64,000 bases of DNA from Amycolatopsis jiangsuensis (lineage in GTDB: Bacteria > Actinomycetota > Actinomycetes > Mycobacteriales > Pseudonocardiaceae). A program made the translations under genes and the position numbers. The DNA is taken from positions 6,474,501-6,538,500 of the forward strand of contig NZ_JACHMG010000001.1 in the NCBI RefSeq assembly GCF_014204865.1. The letters are read 5' to 3'. The notes beneath the pieces are model-generated. The model was given only the letters and a program-made list of their open reading frames with translations, searched no databases and was not told where the DNA came from. Position 1 is the first letter of the stretch; the number at the start of each line of letters is the position of its first letter. This document shows, piece by piece, positions 17,494 through 25,448 of the stretch.

Positions 17494-18750
17494 CTAGGCG
17501 GTTATTGCCTCGGTTGTCATGAGTGCCTCGCTGCCGGTCGGTGCGGCTTCGGTGGTGACGATGCGGATGCGTGAGCGGGCCAGTAGATCGAGGCCCATGT
17601 AGCGGCGGTTCTCGGTCCACTCATCACTCTGTTCGGCCAGGACGGCGCCGACGAGGCGGATCAGGGAGTCGCGGCCGGGGAAGATCCCGACCACGTCGGT
17701 GCGACGGCGGATCTCCTTGTTCAGTCGCTCTTGAGGGTTGTTCGACCAGATCTGGCGCCAGACCTCGCGCGGATATGCGGTGAACGCCAGCAGCTCATCG
17801 CGGGCGTTGTCGAGGTGCTCGGCTGCGTCGGGCCAGCGCGCGGTGAGAGTGTCGACCACGCGTCCGTACTGGGCTGTGACGGCGTCGGCGTCGGGCTGGT
17901 CGAAGATCGTGCGCACCTGCGTAGCGACATGCGGCTGCGCCGACTTCGGAACACGGGAGAGCAGGTTACGCAGGTAGTGGGTGCGACACCGCTGCCACGC
18001 CGCACCCGGCAACGCCGAGGCGATCGCCGCCACCAAGCCGGGATGGGCGTCGGAGATGACGAGCTGGACCCCGGACAGGCCGCGGGCGACCAGACCGCGC
18101 AGGAACGCCAACCAGCCCGCTCCGTCCTCGCTGGAGGCCACATCCAGGCCGAGGATCTCGCGGTGCCCGTCGGCGTTCACCCCGGTCGCGAGCAGCGCGT
18201 GCACGTTGACCACCCGGCCGTCTTCGCGGACCTTCACCGTGAGCGCGTCGACCCACACGAACGTGTACGGGCCCTGGTCGAGCGGGCGCTCGCGGAACGC
18301 GGCGACCTGCCCGTCGAGGTGCGTGGCCATCTCGCTGACCTGCGAACGCGACAGCGACTTCACCCCGAGTTGTTCGGCCAGCTTCTCCACCCGCCGGGTG
18401 GAGACACCGAGTAGGTAGGCCGTGGCCACGACGGTGACCAGGGCCTGCTCGGCGCGGCGGCGGTGGGTCAGCAGCCAGTCCGGGAAATAGGAGCCCTGGC
18501 GCAGCTTCGGCACCGCCAACTCGATCGTGCCCGCTCGGGTGTCCCACTCCCGGGCCCGGTAGCCGTTGCGCTGGTTCGTCCGCTCGCTGCTGCGCTCGCC
18601 ATAGCCGGCCCCGCACTGCTGATCGGCCTGCGACGACATCAACGCGTTCGCCATCGTCGCGATCATCGTCTGCAACAGATCCGGCGACACACCCGCCGAG
18701 GCGAGCTCCTCGACAAGCTGGGCAGGGTCCACACTGTGTGGTGCGGCCAT
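17494..18750 (-). CDS. IS256-family (mutator-type) transposase
   Basis: A 418-residue DDE transposase of the IS256/mutator family. The catalytic acidic residues are visible as Asp in FVWVDALTVKV, Asp in VISDAHPGL and Glu in NNPQERLNKEIRRR. The family pattern C-x2-H is present in WQRCRTHYLRNLL. The reading frame is complete with no stop or frameshift, so the element may be active. The ATG at 18750 is close to the right inverted repeat. Confidence 0.95.
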   Translation of the reverse strand: MAAPHSVDPAQLVEELASAGVSPDLLQTMIATMANALMSSQADQQCGAGYGERSSERTNQRNGYRAREWDTRAGTIELAVPKLRQGSYFPDWLLTHRRRAEQALVTVVATAYLLGVSTRRVEKLAEQLGVKSLSRSQVSEMATHLDGQVAAFRERPLDQGPYTFVWVDALTVKVREDGRVVNVHALLATGVNADGHREILGLDVASSEDGAGWLAFLRGLVARGLSGVQLVISDAHPGLVAAIASALPGAAWQRCRTHYLRNLLSRVPKSAQPHVATQVRTIFDQPDADAVTAQYGRVVDTLTARWPDAAEHLDNARDELLAFTAYPREVWRQIWSNNPQERLNKEIRRRTDVVGIFPGRDSLIRLVGAVLAEQSDEWTENRRYMGLDLLARSRIRIVTTEAAPTGSEALMTTEAITA

Positions 18751-18791
18751 CGTGGTGGTCCTTCCTGGAGTTCCTTGGTCGGTACTCGAGA

Positions 18792-18814
18792 AAGATCACG
18801 CGGTGGCCGTCTCA
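18792..18814 (-). repeat. Right terminal inverted repeat of the IS256-family element
   Basis: The reverse complement begins TGAGA and ends CCGCGTGATCTT, matching the left end at 19 of 23 positions. The 208 bp from here to the rmuC stop hold no gene that I can recognise. Confidence 0.75.
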
Positions 18815-19022
18815 CGTCACGACGCCACGCCGCTCACCAGCGACGAACCCGTACACCACCTCCGCGGACGTAACCCAGAGCGTCTCTCCGAAACTGCCAC
18901 GCCCATGCCCGCCAGCAAGCCAGCGGCTCCCTTCGGAGCAGGCAGCCACTCCCATGCCCACAGCACCCGGTCGCAACGAGTCAAACCGTGACCAGACCCG
19001 GCTTCCGGACACCGACGTCTCC

Positions 19023-19937
19023 TCAGCTGGCAGCCAATTCGTCTCCCTTCCGCAGCTGTGGTACCGGCGCTGGGCTGCCGGACGCCTCGGTGAGCGGCGC
19101 CACTGTGGAACGGAAAGCCTCCAGCGCCTCCAGCTCGCGCCGACGTGCGGAGACGAAACGCTGCAGGTGCGTTGTGGACAGATTGAGCGCCTCCACCGCG
19201 TTCCCGGCAGCCCGGTGCGCGGAGGCCGCTCCCGCGCGCACCTGTTCCACGTCCTCGACCAGCGCTCGATCGCTGGCCGCGAACAACGCGGCCGAGGCGA
19301 GGACGCCGAAGCCGGTCGGTCCACAAAGGAACACCCGGCGGTCGATGAGCCAGCGCAGCAGTTCCGGGTCGGTGTCGAGAGCGGCGACGACGGCCGCGTC
19401 GGACGGGACGAACATGATCGTTCCGTAAATCGCGTCCGCCCAGCGCTGGTATCCCTTGCCGGCGAGCTCTGCCGCACGGGAGCGCAGTTGCCGGACGTGG
19501 ACGCGCAGCGCGTCGAGCCGCTCTTCCGGATCGTCGGTCTCGACCGCTTCCGCCCAGATGGCCATGCTCGCCTTCGCATCGACCGGAACCGCGCGGCCGC
19601 CGCCGACGTTCAGCACGAGATCCGGCTTCGCGCTCCCGCCGCCGGCGAGGTCGGTCTGGAGCGTGTAGTGCAGCCCCTCCCGCAAACCGAGCGCGCGCGC
19701 AGTCTCCGCCAGAACCTGTTCGCCCAGCTCGCCCCTTCCGTGGATCGACGCGAACGCCACTTCGTACCGGCGCAGCGCGAGCTGTTGCTGGTCCCCCTTC
19801 GCGCGCTCCGCCGCGACGAGCCGCGCGGCCGCGTCCGCCCGGCGCATCCCGTCGTTGTACAGCCGCCACAGCAGGGCGACCGCGACGCACAGGATCAGCG
19901 CGAGCACGACGGCCGCGGTGGTGATCACCGTCTCCAC
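19023..19937 (-). CDS. rmuC: RmuC-family DNA recombination protein
   Basis: A 304-residue protein with one N-terminal membrane helix (about 6-25, TAAVVLALILCVAVALLW) followed by the RmuC nuclease-like domain. The core is KPDLVLNVGGGRAVPVDAKASM near residue 105, with GTIMFVPSDAAVVAAL downstream. It is shorter than the E. coli protein and largely lacks the long coiled coil, as is usual in actinobacteria. The GTG at 19937 follows GAGGAGG. RmuC limits DNA rearrangement, so its place next to sbcDC, transcribed in the opposite direction, makes biological sense. Confidence 0.88.
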   Translation of the reverse strand: METVITTAAVVLALILCVAVALLWRLYNDGMRRADAAARLVAAERAKGDQQQLALRRYEVAFASIHGRGELGEQVLAETARALGLREGLHYTLQTDLAGGGSAKPDLVLNVGGGRAVPVDAKASMAIWAEAVETDDPEERLDALRVHVRQLRSRAAELAGKGYQRWADAIYGTIMFVPSDAAVVAALDTDPELLRWLIDRRVFLCGPTGFGVLASAALFAASDRALVEDVEQVRAGAASAHRAAGNAVEALNLSTTHLQRFVSARRRELEALEAFRSTVAPLTEASGSPAPVPQLRKGDELAAS

Positions 19938-20085
19938 CCGAGCCTCCTCTCCGTCGGGGTGTCGGTCGAGAAGACATCATGGCGGACCCCACCGACAAAA
20001 ACCGGTGCGAGCGATCGCGGTGCGTAGCTGACCAGCGAGTTCACCCGATCCGGAACTCGGCGTGTCCGGCGAACCCTGATCGGCT

Positions 20086-20101
20086 TCGTACACACGTTCG
20101 A
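20086..20101. promoter_or_regulatory. Probable LexA (SOS) box upstream of sbcD
   Basis: TCGTACACACGTTCGA matches the actinobacterial SOS consensus TCGAAC-N4-GTTCGA at 11 of 12 defined positions. It lies 58 bp before the sbcD start in the rmuC-sbcD divergent region. The match is direct; control by LexA is inferred. Confidence 0.65.
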
Positions 20102-20158
20102 GTGGGGTATCGGCGTGCCTGCGGCATTTGGTCGGACCCTGCTCCTAACGTGGTCGCC

Positions 20159-21313
20159 GTGAGAGTCCTCCACACATCCGACTGGCATCTCGGCCGCACG
20201 TTCCACGGCGCCGATCTGCTCACCGAACAGGAGGCCGTCCTCACGCACATCGCCGGACTCGTCGAGCGCGAGGCGGTCGACGTCGTGGTGGTGGCCGGTG
20301 ACATCTACGACCGCGCGGTGCCCTCCGCCGAGGCCGTCCGGGTCGCCACGACCGCGCTCGCCCGCATCCGCCAAGCGGGCGCGCAGCTGGTGCTCACCCC
20401 GGGCAACCACGATTCGGCCGCCCGGCTGGGCGCGTTCGCGGAGTTCGCCGCGGCCGGCGGGCTGCACCTGCGCGCGACGGTCGCCGGTATCGCAGAACCC
20501 GTGCTGCTTCACGACGAACACGGTCCGGTGGCGTTCTACGGCCTGCCTTACCTGGAGCCGGAACCGTCGAGGCACGCACTGGGTGTCCCGGAGGCGCGGG
20601 GACACACCGGCGTACTCGGCGAAGCAATGCGCCGCGTACGTGCCGATCTGGCCCGCCGTCCGAAAACGCGCTCGGTGGTGCTGGCGCACGCGTTCGTCAC
20701 CGGTGGTGAACCCACCGAGTCGGAGCGGACGATCGCTGTGGGCGGGGTCGAACAGGTACCGGGTTCGGTGTTCGACGGCGTGGACTACGTCGCGCTCGGG
20801 CATCTGCACGGTCCGCAGACGCTCGCCGAGCACCTGCGTTACTCGGGCAGTCCGCTGGCCTATTCGTTTTCCGAGGCCAGGCAACGGAAATCGGTCTGGC
20901 TGGTCGATCTCGACGTCGCCGGCCTGGCAGCTGTGCGTCGGCACGAGCTGCCCGTGCCGCGTCCGCTGGCCACGCTCACCGGTGAGCTGTCCGCGCTGCT
21001 CGCGGAGCCGGATCACGAGCAGTGGCGCGCGCATTTCCTCTCGATCACTGTCACCGACCGGGTCCGTCCGGTGGAGGCGATGCGCCGGCTTCGGGAGAGG
21101 TTTCCCTTCGCGGTGCATATGGACTGGCGGCCGGAAGGCGGAGTCGCCGGGGCGGAGCTGAAGTACGCCGAGGCAGTCCGTGGCCGCAGTGACCTGCAGA
21201 TCGCGCGGAGCTTCCTCGACGACTGCCGGGGTGCCGAACCGAACGAGCGGGAAGAGCGGCTCGTGCACCTCGCCCTCGAAGCGGCGAACCGGGCGGCGGT
21301 GGCGAAGCTGTGA
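20159..21313 (+). CDS. sbcD: Exonuclease SbcCD subunit D (Mre11-like nuclease)
   Basis: A 384-residue Mre11-family metallophosphoesterase. The conserved metal-binding motifs are HTSDWHLG (residue 5), VVAGDIYD, TPGNHDS, and GHLHGPQ near residue 218. With SbcC it cleaves hairpins and processes DNA ends. The GTG at 20159 is chosen because the motif normally begins within a few residues of the start; a longer in-frame extension to 19979 has poor codon use. A near-consensus SOS box lies just upstream. Its stop overlaps sbcC by GTGA. Confidence 0.95.
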   Translation: MRVLHTSDWHLGRTFHGADLLTEQEAVLTHIAGLVEREAVDVVVVAGDIYDRAVPSAEAVRVATTALARIRQAGAQLVLTPGNHDSAARLGAFAEFAAAGGLHLRATVAGIAEPVLLHDEHGPVAFYGLPYLEPEPSRHALGVPEARGHTGVLGEAMRRVRADLARRPKTRSVVLAHAFVTGGEPTESERTIAVGGVEQVPGSVFDGVDYVALGHLHGPQTLAEHLRYSGSPLAYSFSEARQRKSVWLVDLDVAGLAAVRRHELPVPRPLATLTGELSALLAEPDHEQWRAHFLSITVTDRVRPVEAMRRLRERFPFAVHMDWRPEGGVAGAELKYAEAVRGRSDLQIARSFLDDCRGAEPNEREERLVHLALEAANRAAVAKL

Positions 21314-24273
21314 GACTGCACCTGCTGGAAGTGGAGGCGTTCGGCCCGTACGCGCGCCGAGAGATGGTCGATTTCGACGCTCTCGGAGCTGATGGCCTCT
21401 TCCTTCTTCACGGCGACACCGGCGCGGGCAAAACCACACTCCTCGACGCGATCGCCTTCGCGTTGTTCGGTGTGGTGCCGGGCGCGCGTGGGGACGCCAA
21501 GCGGTTGCGGTGCGATCTCGCCGCGTCCGAGCAGCACACGGAAGTGGTGCTCGAGCTGACCGTGCAGGGACAGCGGCTGCGGATCGTCCGCAGCCCGGAG
21601 TACGAACGCCCGAAGAAGCGCGGCGCCGGTGTCACGACGCAGCAGGCGCGGGTCTCGCTGACCTGGGTCGGCGCTCCGCCGGCCGGTCTGCCGCCCGACG
21701 GACTGATCCGGATCGATGAGGTGGCCCGGACGGTCGAGCGGCTGCTGGGCATGACCGCAGCGCAGTTCTTCCAGGTCGTGTTGCTCCCGCAGGGCGAGTT
21801 CGCGAGGTTCCTGCGCAGCGACACGACCGAACGCGAGAAGCTGCTGGAGCGATTGTTCGGCACGGAGCGGTTTTCCGACGTCGAACGCTGGTTCGCCGAC
21901 CTGCGCACCGAGCGGGGGCGGATGCTGGAAAAGCGGCAGGCGGAAGTGCGGGAGCTGCTGGCCCGCTACGCCCAGGAAGCGCAGCAGGACCCGCCGGAAG
22001 ACGGCCGGGTGGAATGGGTCGACACCGTGCTCGCCGAGGTAGCTGCCCGCGCTCAATCGGTGCAAACCCAAGCCGCTCAAGCACTTTCCGCGACCAAAAC
22101 GGCAGACGCGGCGTTGCGAGAAGCCGAGGAGGACGTGGAGAAGATTCGCCGGGTCCGCACCGCGCACACGCGGCTGGCGCAGATCGCGGAGCAGGCGGAC
22201 GAGCGTGCCGAATGGGTGGAGGAGATCGCGGTCGCGCGGCGGGCCGCGGCGGTGGCACCCGAGGCCGAGCTGCTGGAGCGGCGTACCGCCGAGCTCGGCA
22301 ACGCCCAGGCGGCGGAGGCCGAGCGTGCCCGCGACCTTGCCGAGCTGGGCTTCGACGCAGCGGGGCTGGTCGTCGCCGACCTGCGTGAACGCGCAGGTTC
22401 TCTGCGCGAGGAAGCCGGTGCCCTCGCCGAGCTGGCTGCGGAGGCGCGGCAGCAGCAGGTCGACGAACAACGGCGGGCGGAGCGGAGCAAGGCGGTCGCG
22501 GACACGGCCACCAAGGTCACGGTCCTCACCGAGAAACTGACGAAGCTGCCCGAACAGCTCACCGCTGCCCGGGCTGCCGCGGCTTCGGCCGCGGAGGCAG
22601 CGGCGAAGCTGGAGGGCGTCGGGGCCCGGGTGGAGGAGCTGACCGCACTGGCACGGGCGGCCGAGCAATTGCCTGCCACCGTGGCCCGGGTCGAGCGAGG
22701 GGAGACGAAGCTGCGAGAGGCGGTCGATGCGCACCAGGCAGCCCGGCAGCACCGGCTGGACCTGCGTGAGCGTCGGTTGGAGGGAATGGCGGCCGAGCTG
22801 GCTTCCGGGCTGGCGGAAGGGGCGCCGTGTCCGGTGTGTGGTTCGGCGGATCATCCTGCTCCGGCAGACCACGAGGTCGGGCTGGTCGATCCGGCCGCGG
22901 AACGGGACGCTGAGGAGGTCGAGCAGCAGGCCTCTTCGGCGCGGCAGCGAGTGGTGTCCACGCTGGAAGAGGTGAAGGCTCGCGCCGACGCGTTGCGGGA
23001 ACGGCTCGGTGGGCAGACAGCGGAGTCGGTGGCGGCTGAGCTGGCCGCGGCCCGGAGCAGTCTTGCCGGGCTGACCGAACAGGCACGGCACAAGGACCGG
23101 CTCGTCCGCCAGGTGAGCGAACTGGAGCGACAAGCGGACGAGCTGGCCGAACAACGCAGGCAGGCAGAGCAGGCGGTCACCGGGGCGACCAGCGAAATCC
23201 GGGCGCTGGACGAGCGTCTCGCCGAGCGTGCGCAGCGGTTGATCACCGGCCGGGGTGATTTTCCGGACGTCCCCGCGCGGCGGCAGCACCTGCTCACAGT
23301 CGCGGGGGCCTTGGACGAGGCCGCCGAGACACGCACCACTGTTGCCGGAGCGGAGACGCGGCTTGCCGAGCAGCGGGATCTTGTCGAGATTTCTTTGCAC
23401 GCCAAAGGGTTTGCCACGCTCGAGGAGATGCGCGCGGCAACGCGTTCGGACGAGCAGATCACCAAGCTCGAACAGGGGCTCGCCGAGGCCGATGCGACTG
23501 CGGCGGGCGCGCGTGAGCTGCTCGCGCAACCCGAGTTGTTCGGGATTTCGCCGGACGACTCCGTGGAGGTCGCGCCGAAAGCCGAGATGGCCAAGGCCGC
23601 GCGTGCGCGTGCCGACGCGGCTTACGCGGAACAGCAGTCGGTGCAGGCTCAGCATCGTGAGCTGGAGAAACTCGCCAGCCGGATGGGCAAGGCGCTTGCG
23701 GAGCTCGCGCCCGTCGAGGAGGAGTACGCGGAGCTGCGCGCACTGTCCGAAGTGGTCAATGGGCGAGGGCAGAACGCGCGGAAGATGTCGTTGCGCTCGT
23801 ACGTTCTCGCCGCGCGGCTGGAGGAGGTCGCGCTCGCGGCGACCGCTCGATTGCGCACGATGAGCCAGGGCCGGTACTCGTTCGTGCACTCGGACGCGGC
23901 CGGTGCCCGCGGCACCCGCGGCGGACTGGGGCTCGACGTGCTGGACGACTATTCCGGAGCCATCCGGCCGGCCAAGACGCTCTCGGGCGGCGAATCGTTC
24001 CTGGCTTCGTTGTCGCTCGCACTGGGCCTGGCCGACGTCGTCGCCGGCGAGACCGGCGGAGCGCTGCTCGACACGCTCTTCGTGGACGAGGGTTTCGGAA
24101 CCCTCGACGCCGAAACCCTGGACGTCGTGATGAACATCCTCGACGAACTCCGAGCCGGCGGCCGCGTGGTCGGCTTGGTGTCCCACGTGGAGGAATTGCG
24201 CCAGCGCATCCCGACCCGCCTACGGGTGCGAAAGGCGCGTGCCGGCTCGACCGTGGAGGTGAGCGTGGCCTGA
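21310..24273 (+). CDS. sbcC: Exonuclease SbcCD subunit C (Rad50-like SMC ATPase)
   Basis: A 987-residue Rad50/SbcC ATPase. The Walker A motif GDTGAGKTTLLDAIAF lies near residue 36. Two long Ala/Glu/Arg-rich coiled coils flank a zinc hook CPVCGSADHP (Cys507 and Cys510). The C-terminal half-ATPase carries the signature TLSGGESFLASLSLALGLAD and Walker B LLDTLFVDEGFGTLD. It forms the ATP-gated clamp for SbcD. The GTG start overlaps the sbcD stop, so the pair is translationally coupled. Confidence 0.97.
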   Translation: MRLHLLEVEAFGPYARREMVDFDALGADGLFLLHGDTGAGKTTLLDAIAFALFGVVPGARGDAKRLRCDLAASEQHTEVVLELTVQGQRLRIVRSPEYERPKKRGAGVTTQQARVSLTWVGAPPAGLPPDGLIRIDEVARTVERLLGMTAAQFFQVVLLPQGEFARFLRSDTTEREKLLERLFGTERFSDVERWFADLRTERGRMLEKRQAEVRELLARYAQEAQQDPPEDGRVEWVDTVLAEVAARAQSVQTQAAQALSATKTADAALREAEEDVEKIRRVRTAHTRLAQIAEQADERAEWVEEIAVARRAAAVAPEAELLERRTAELGNAQAAEAERARDLAELGFDAAGLVVADLRERAGSLREEAGALAELAAEARQQQVDEQRRAERSKAVADTATKVTVLTEKLTKLPEQLTAARAAAASAAEAAAKLEGVGARVEELTALARAAEQLPATVARVERGETKLREAVDAHQAARQHRLDLRERRLEGMAAELASGLAEGAPCPVCGSADHPAPADHEVGLVDPAAERDAEEVEQQASSARQRVVSTLEEVKARADALRERLGGQTAESVAAELAAARSSLAGLTEQARHKDRLVRQVSELERQADELAEQRRQAEQAVTGATSEIRALDERLAERAQRLITGRGDFPDVPARRQHLLTVAGALDEAAETRTTVAGAETRLAEQRDLVEISLHAKGFATLEEMRAATRSDEQITKLEQGLAEADATAAGARELLAQPELFGISPDDSVEVAPKAEMAKAARARADAAYAEQQSVQAQHRELEKLASRMGKALAELAPVEEEYAELRALSEVVNGRGQNARKMSLRSYVLAARLEEVALAATARLRTMSQGRYSFVHSDAAGARGTRGGLGLDVLDDYSGAIRPAKTLSGGESFLASLSLALGLADVVAGETGGALLDTLFVDEGFGTLDAETLDVVMNILDELRAGGRVVGLVSHVEELRQRIPTRLRVRKARAGSTVEVSVA

Positions 24274-24329
24274 GCACATCAGCGCAGGACGCTGACCGCG
24301 CGGAACCCTGCGGGCACACGCGCCAGGCC

Positions 24330-24760
24330 GAGCTGGCCTGTGGACTGATCCAGTGCGCCGCCCGTCGGCGGATGGCGGTTGCTCGGGAATGAGGCTGTCT
24401 GCGGATAGCGGGAGCCGTTGTCGCGTGGGACCGGCCGTTGTCGGGTGGCGAGGTTGTTCTCGGACGGGGTCGGCCCCGGTAGGAAGCCGTCCGCGGGGCG
24501 GGAAGCTGTTCTCGGGTGGGGTCGGCCGTTCGAGCGCCGATGTTGGGTGGCGCCCGCCTACCCGCGTAGGGAGCGCCGACGGGTCGGGAGCCGTTGTCGG
24601 GTGGCGAGGGTTGTTTTCGGGCGGGCCGGCCGTCGTCTGGTGGGGACTGTTCTCGAGTGGGCCTGTCCGGGTAGGGAGCCGTCCGCGGGTCGGGACGCCC
24701 GTTCTCAGGTCGCGAGGGCTGCTCTCCGGCGGGATTCGCCCGAGAACAGAGAGCGTTCAC
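24330..24760. repeat. Degenerate G-rich repeat array between sbcC and ogt
   Basis: Many imperfect copies of a roughly 20-bp word like GCCGTTGTCGGGTGGCGAGG or GCTGTTCTCGGGTGGGGTCGG, interspersed with GTAGGGAGCCGTCCGCGG. Frames through it encode Pro/Arg/Gly-rich low-complexity peptides only. No gene is recognisable in 24274-24944. It resembles the arrays at 14.7 and 54.9 kb in base bias, but not in sequence. Confidence 0.65.
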
Positions 24761-24944
24761 AGGGCGGGAAGACCGTTGTCGGCTGAGGCATCCGATCGCG
24801 GATGGATGCGGGCCAGTCTGCGCGGTGGGAGAGCCGCTATCGGCGAGGGGCCGCTGCTGAAGGGGACGCCGCTGCCGGAGGGGACTGCCCGTGGATGGTA
24901 GCGCCCGGACCAGGCTCCCGCTTGTGGGGCGGGTGCTGCGCGTC

Positions 24945-25448
24945 TCAGGCAGGGTGCTCGTGGTCCAGGAGCCAGCGCTTCGTGTCCGTGCCCCAGCGGA
25001 AGTTGCCCAGGGCGCCGCCGGTGCGGATCACGCGGTGGCAGGGGACGAAAAGGGCGGCGGCGTTGCGGGCGCAGGCCGAGGCGGCGGCTCGGACGGCGGC
25101 TGGGCTGCCCGTCAGGGTGGCGTACTCCGCATAGCTCACGGGGCTGCCTGCCGGCACCTTCCGCAGCATTTCCCAGGCGTGCTCGCGGAAAGCGCCGGAG
25201 CGTTGGCGGACTTCGACGTCTGCGATGACGTCCAGCTCGCCGGCGTGGTAGCGGCGGACGGCCTTGGTCACGGGTCCCAGATCGCGGCGTTCGGTCAGCG
25301 CAGTCGGCGCCAGCGACGGGGAAATGAGTGCCGTCAGTTCGGCGACGTCGCCCGTCCAGCCGGAGGCGAGTACGGCGCCGTCGCCTGCCACGACGGCGGT
25401 GAACGGGCCCACCTTGGTGTCCACAGTGGACCAAAAAGCTGTGCTCAC
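24945..25448 (-). CDS. ogt: Methylated-DNA--protein-cysteine methyltransferase
   Basis: A 167-residue O6-alkylguanine DNA methyltransferase. The acceptor cysteine is Cys137 in FVPCHRVIRTGG. The helix-turn-helix region PVSYAEYATLTGSPAAVRAAASACARNAA precedes it. The protein repairs O6-methylguanine by irreversible transfer to itself. The GTG at 25448 follows AGGAG and overlaps the ada/alkA stop by GTGA, so the two alkylation-repair genes form one coupled operon. Confidence 0.95.
   Translation of the reverse strand: MSTAFWSTVDTKVGPFTAVVAGDGAVLASGWTGDVAELTALISPSLAPTALTERRDLGPVTKAVRRYHAGELDVIADVEVRQRSGAFREHAWEMLRKVPAGSPVSYAEYATLTGSPAAVRAAASACARNAAALFVPCHRVIRTGGALGNFRWGTDTKRWLLDHEHPA

Larger units (their letters stand above)
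17460..18814. mobile_element. IS256-family insertion sequence
   Basis: A 1355-bp element carrying one complete transposase gene. Imperfect terminal inverted repeats match at 19 of 23 positions and share the 12-bp core CCGCGTGATCTT. The flanking eight bases (17452-17459 and 18815-18822) do not match, so no target duplication is visible. The insertion may be old or rearranged. It sits in a repeat-rich gene desert between DUF6542 and rmuC and interrupts no recognisable gene. Confidence 0.85.

Noticed and set aside
21013..24186. 1057-codon minus-strand frame opposite sbcC
   Set aside because: Antisense shadow of sbcC; no domain or start signal.
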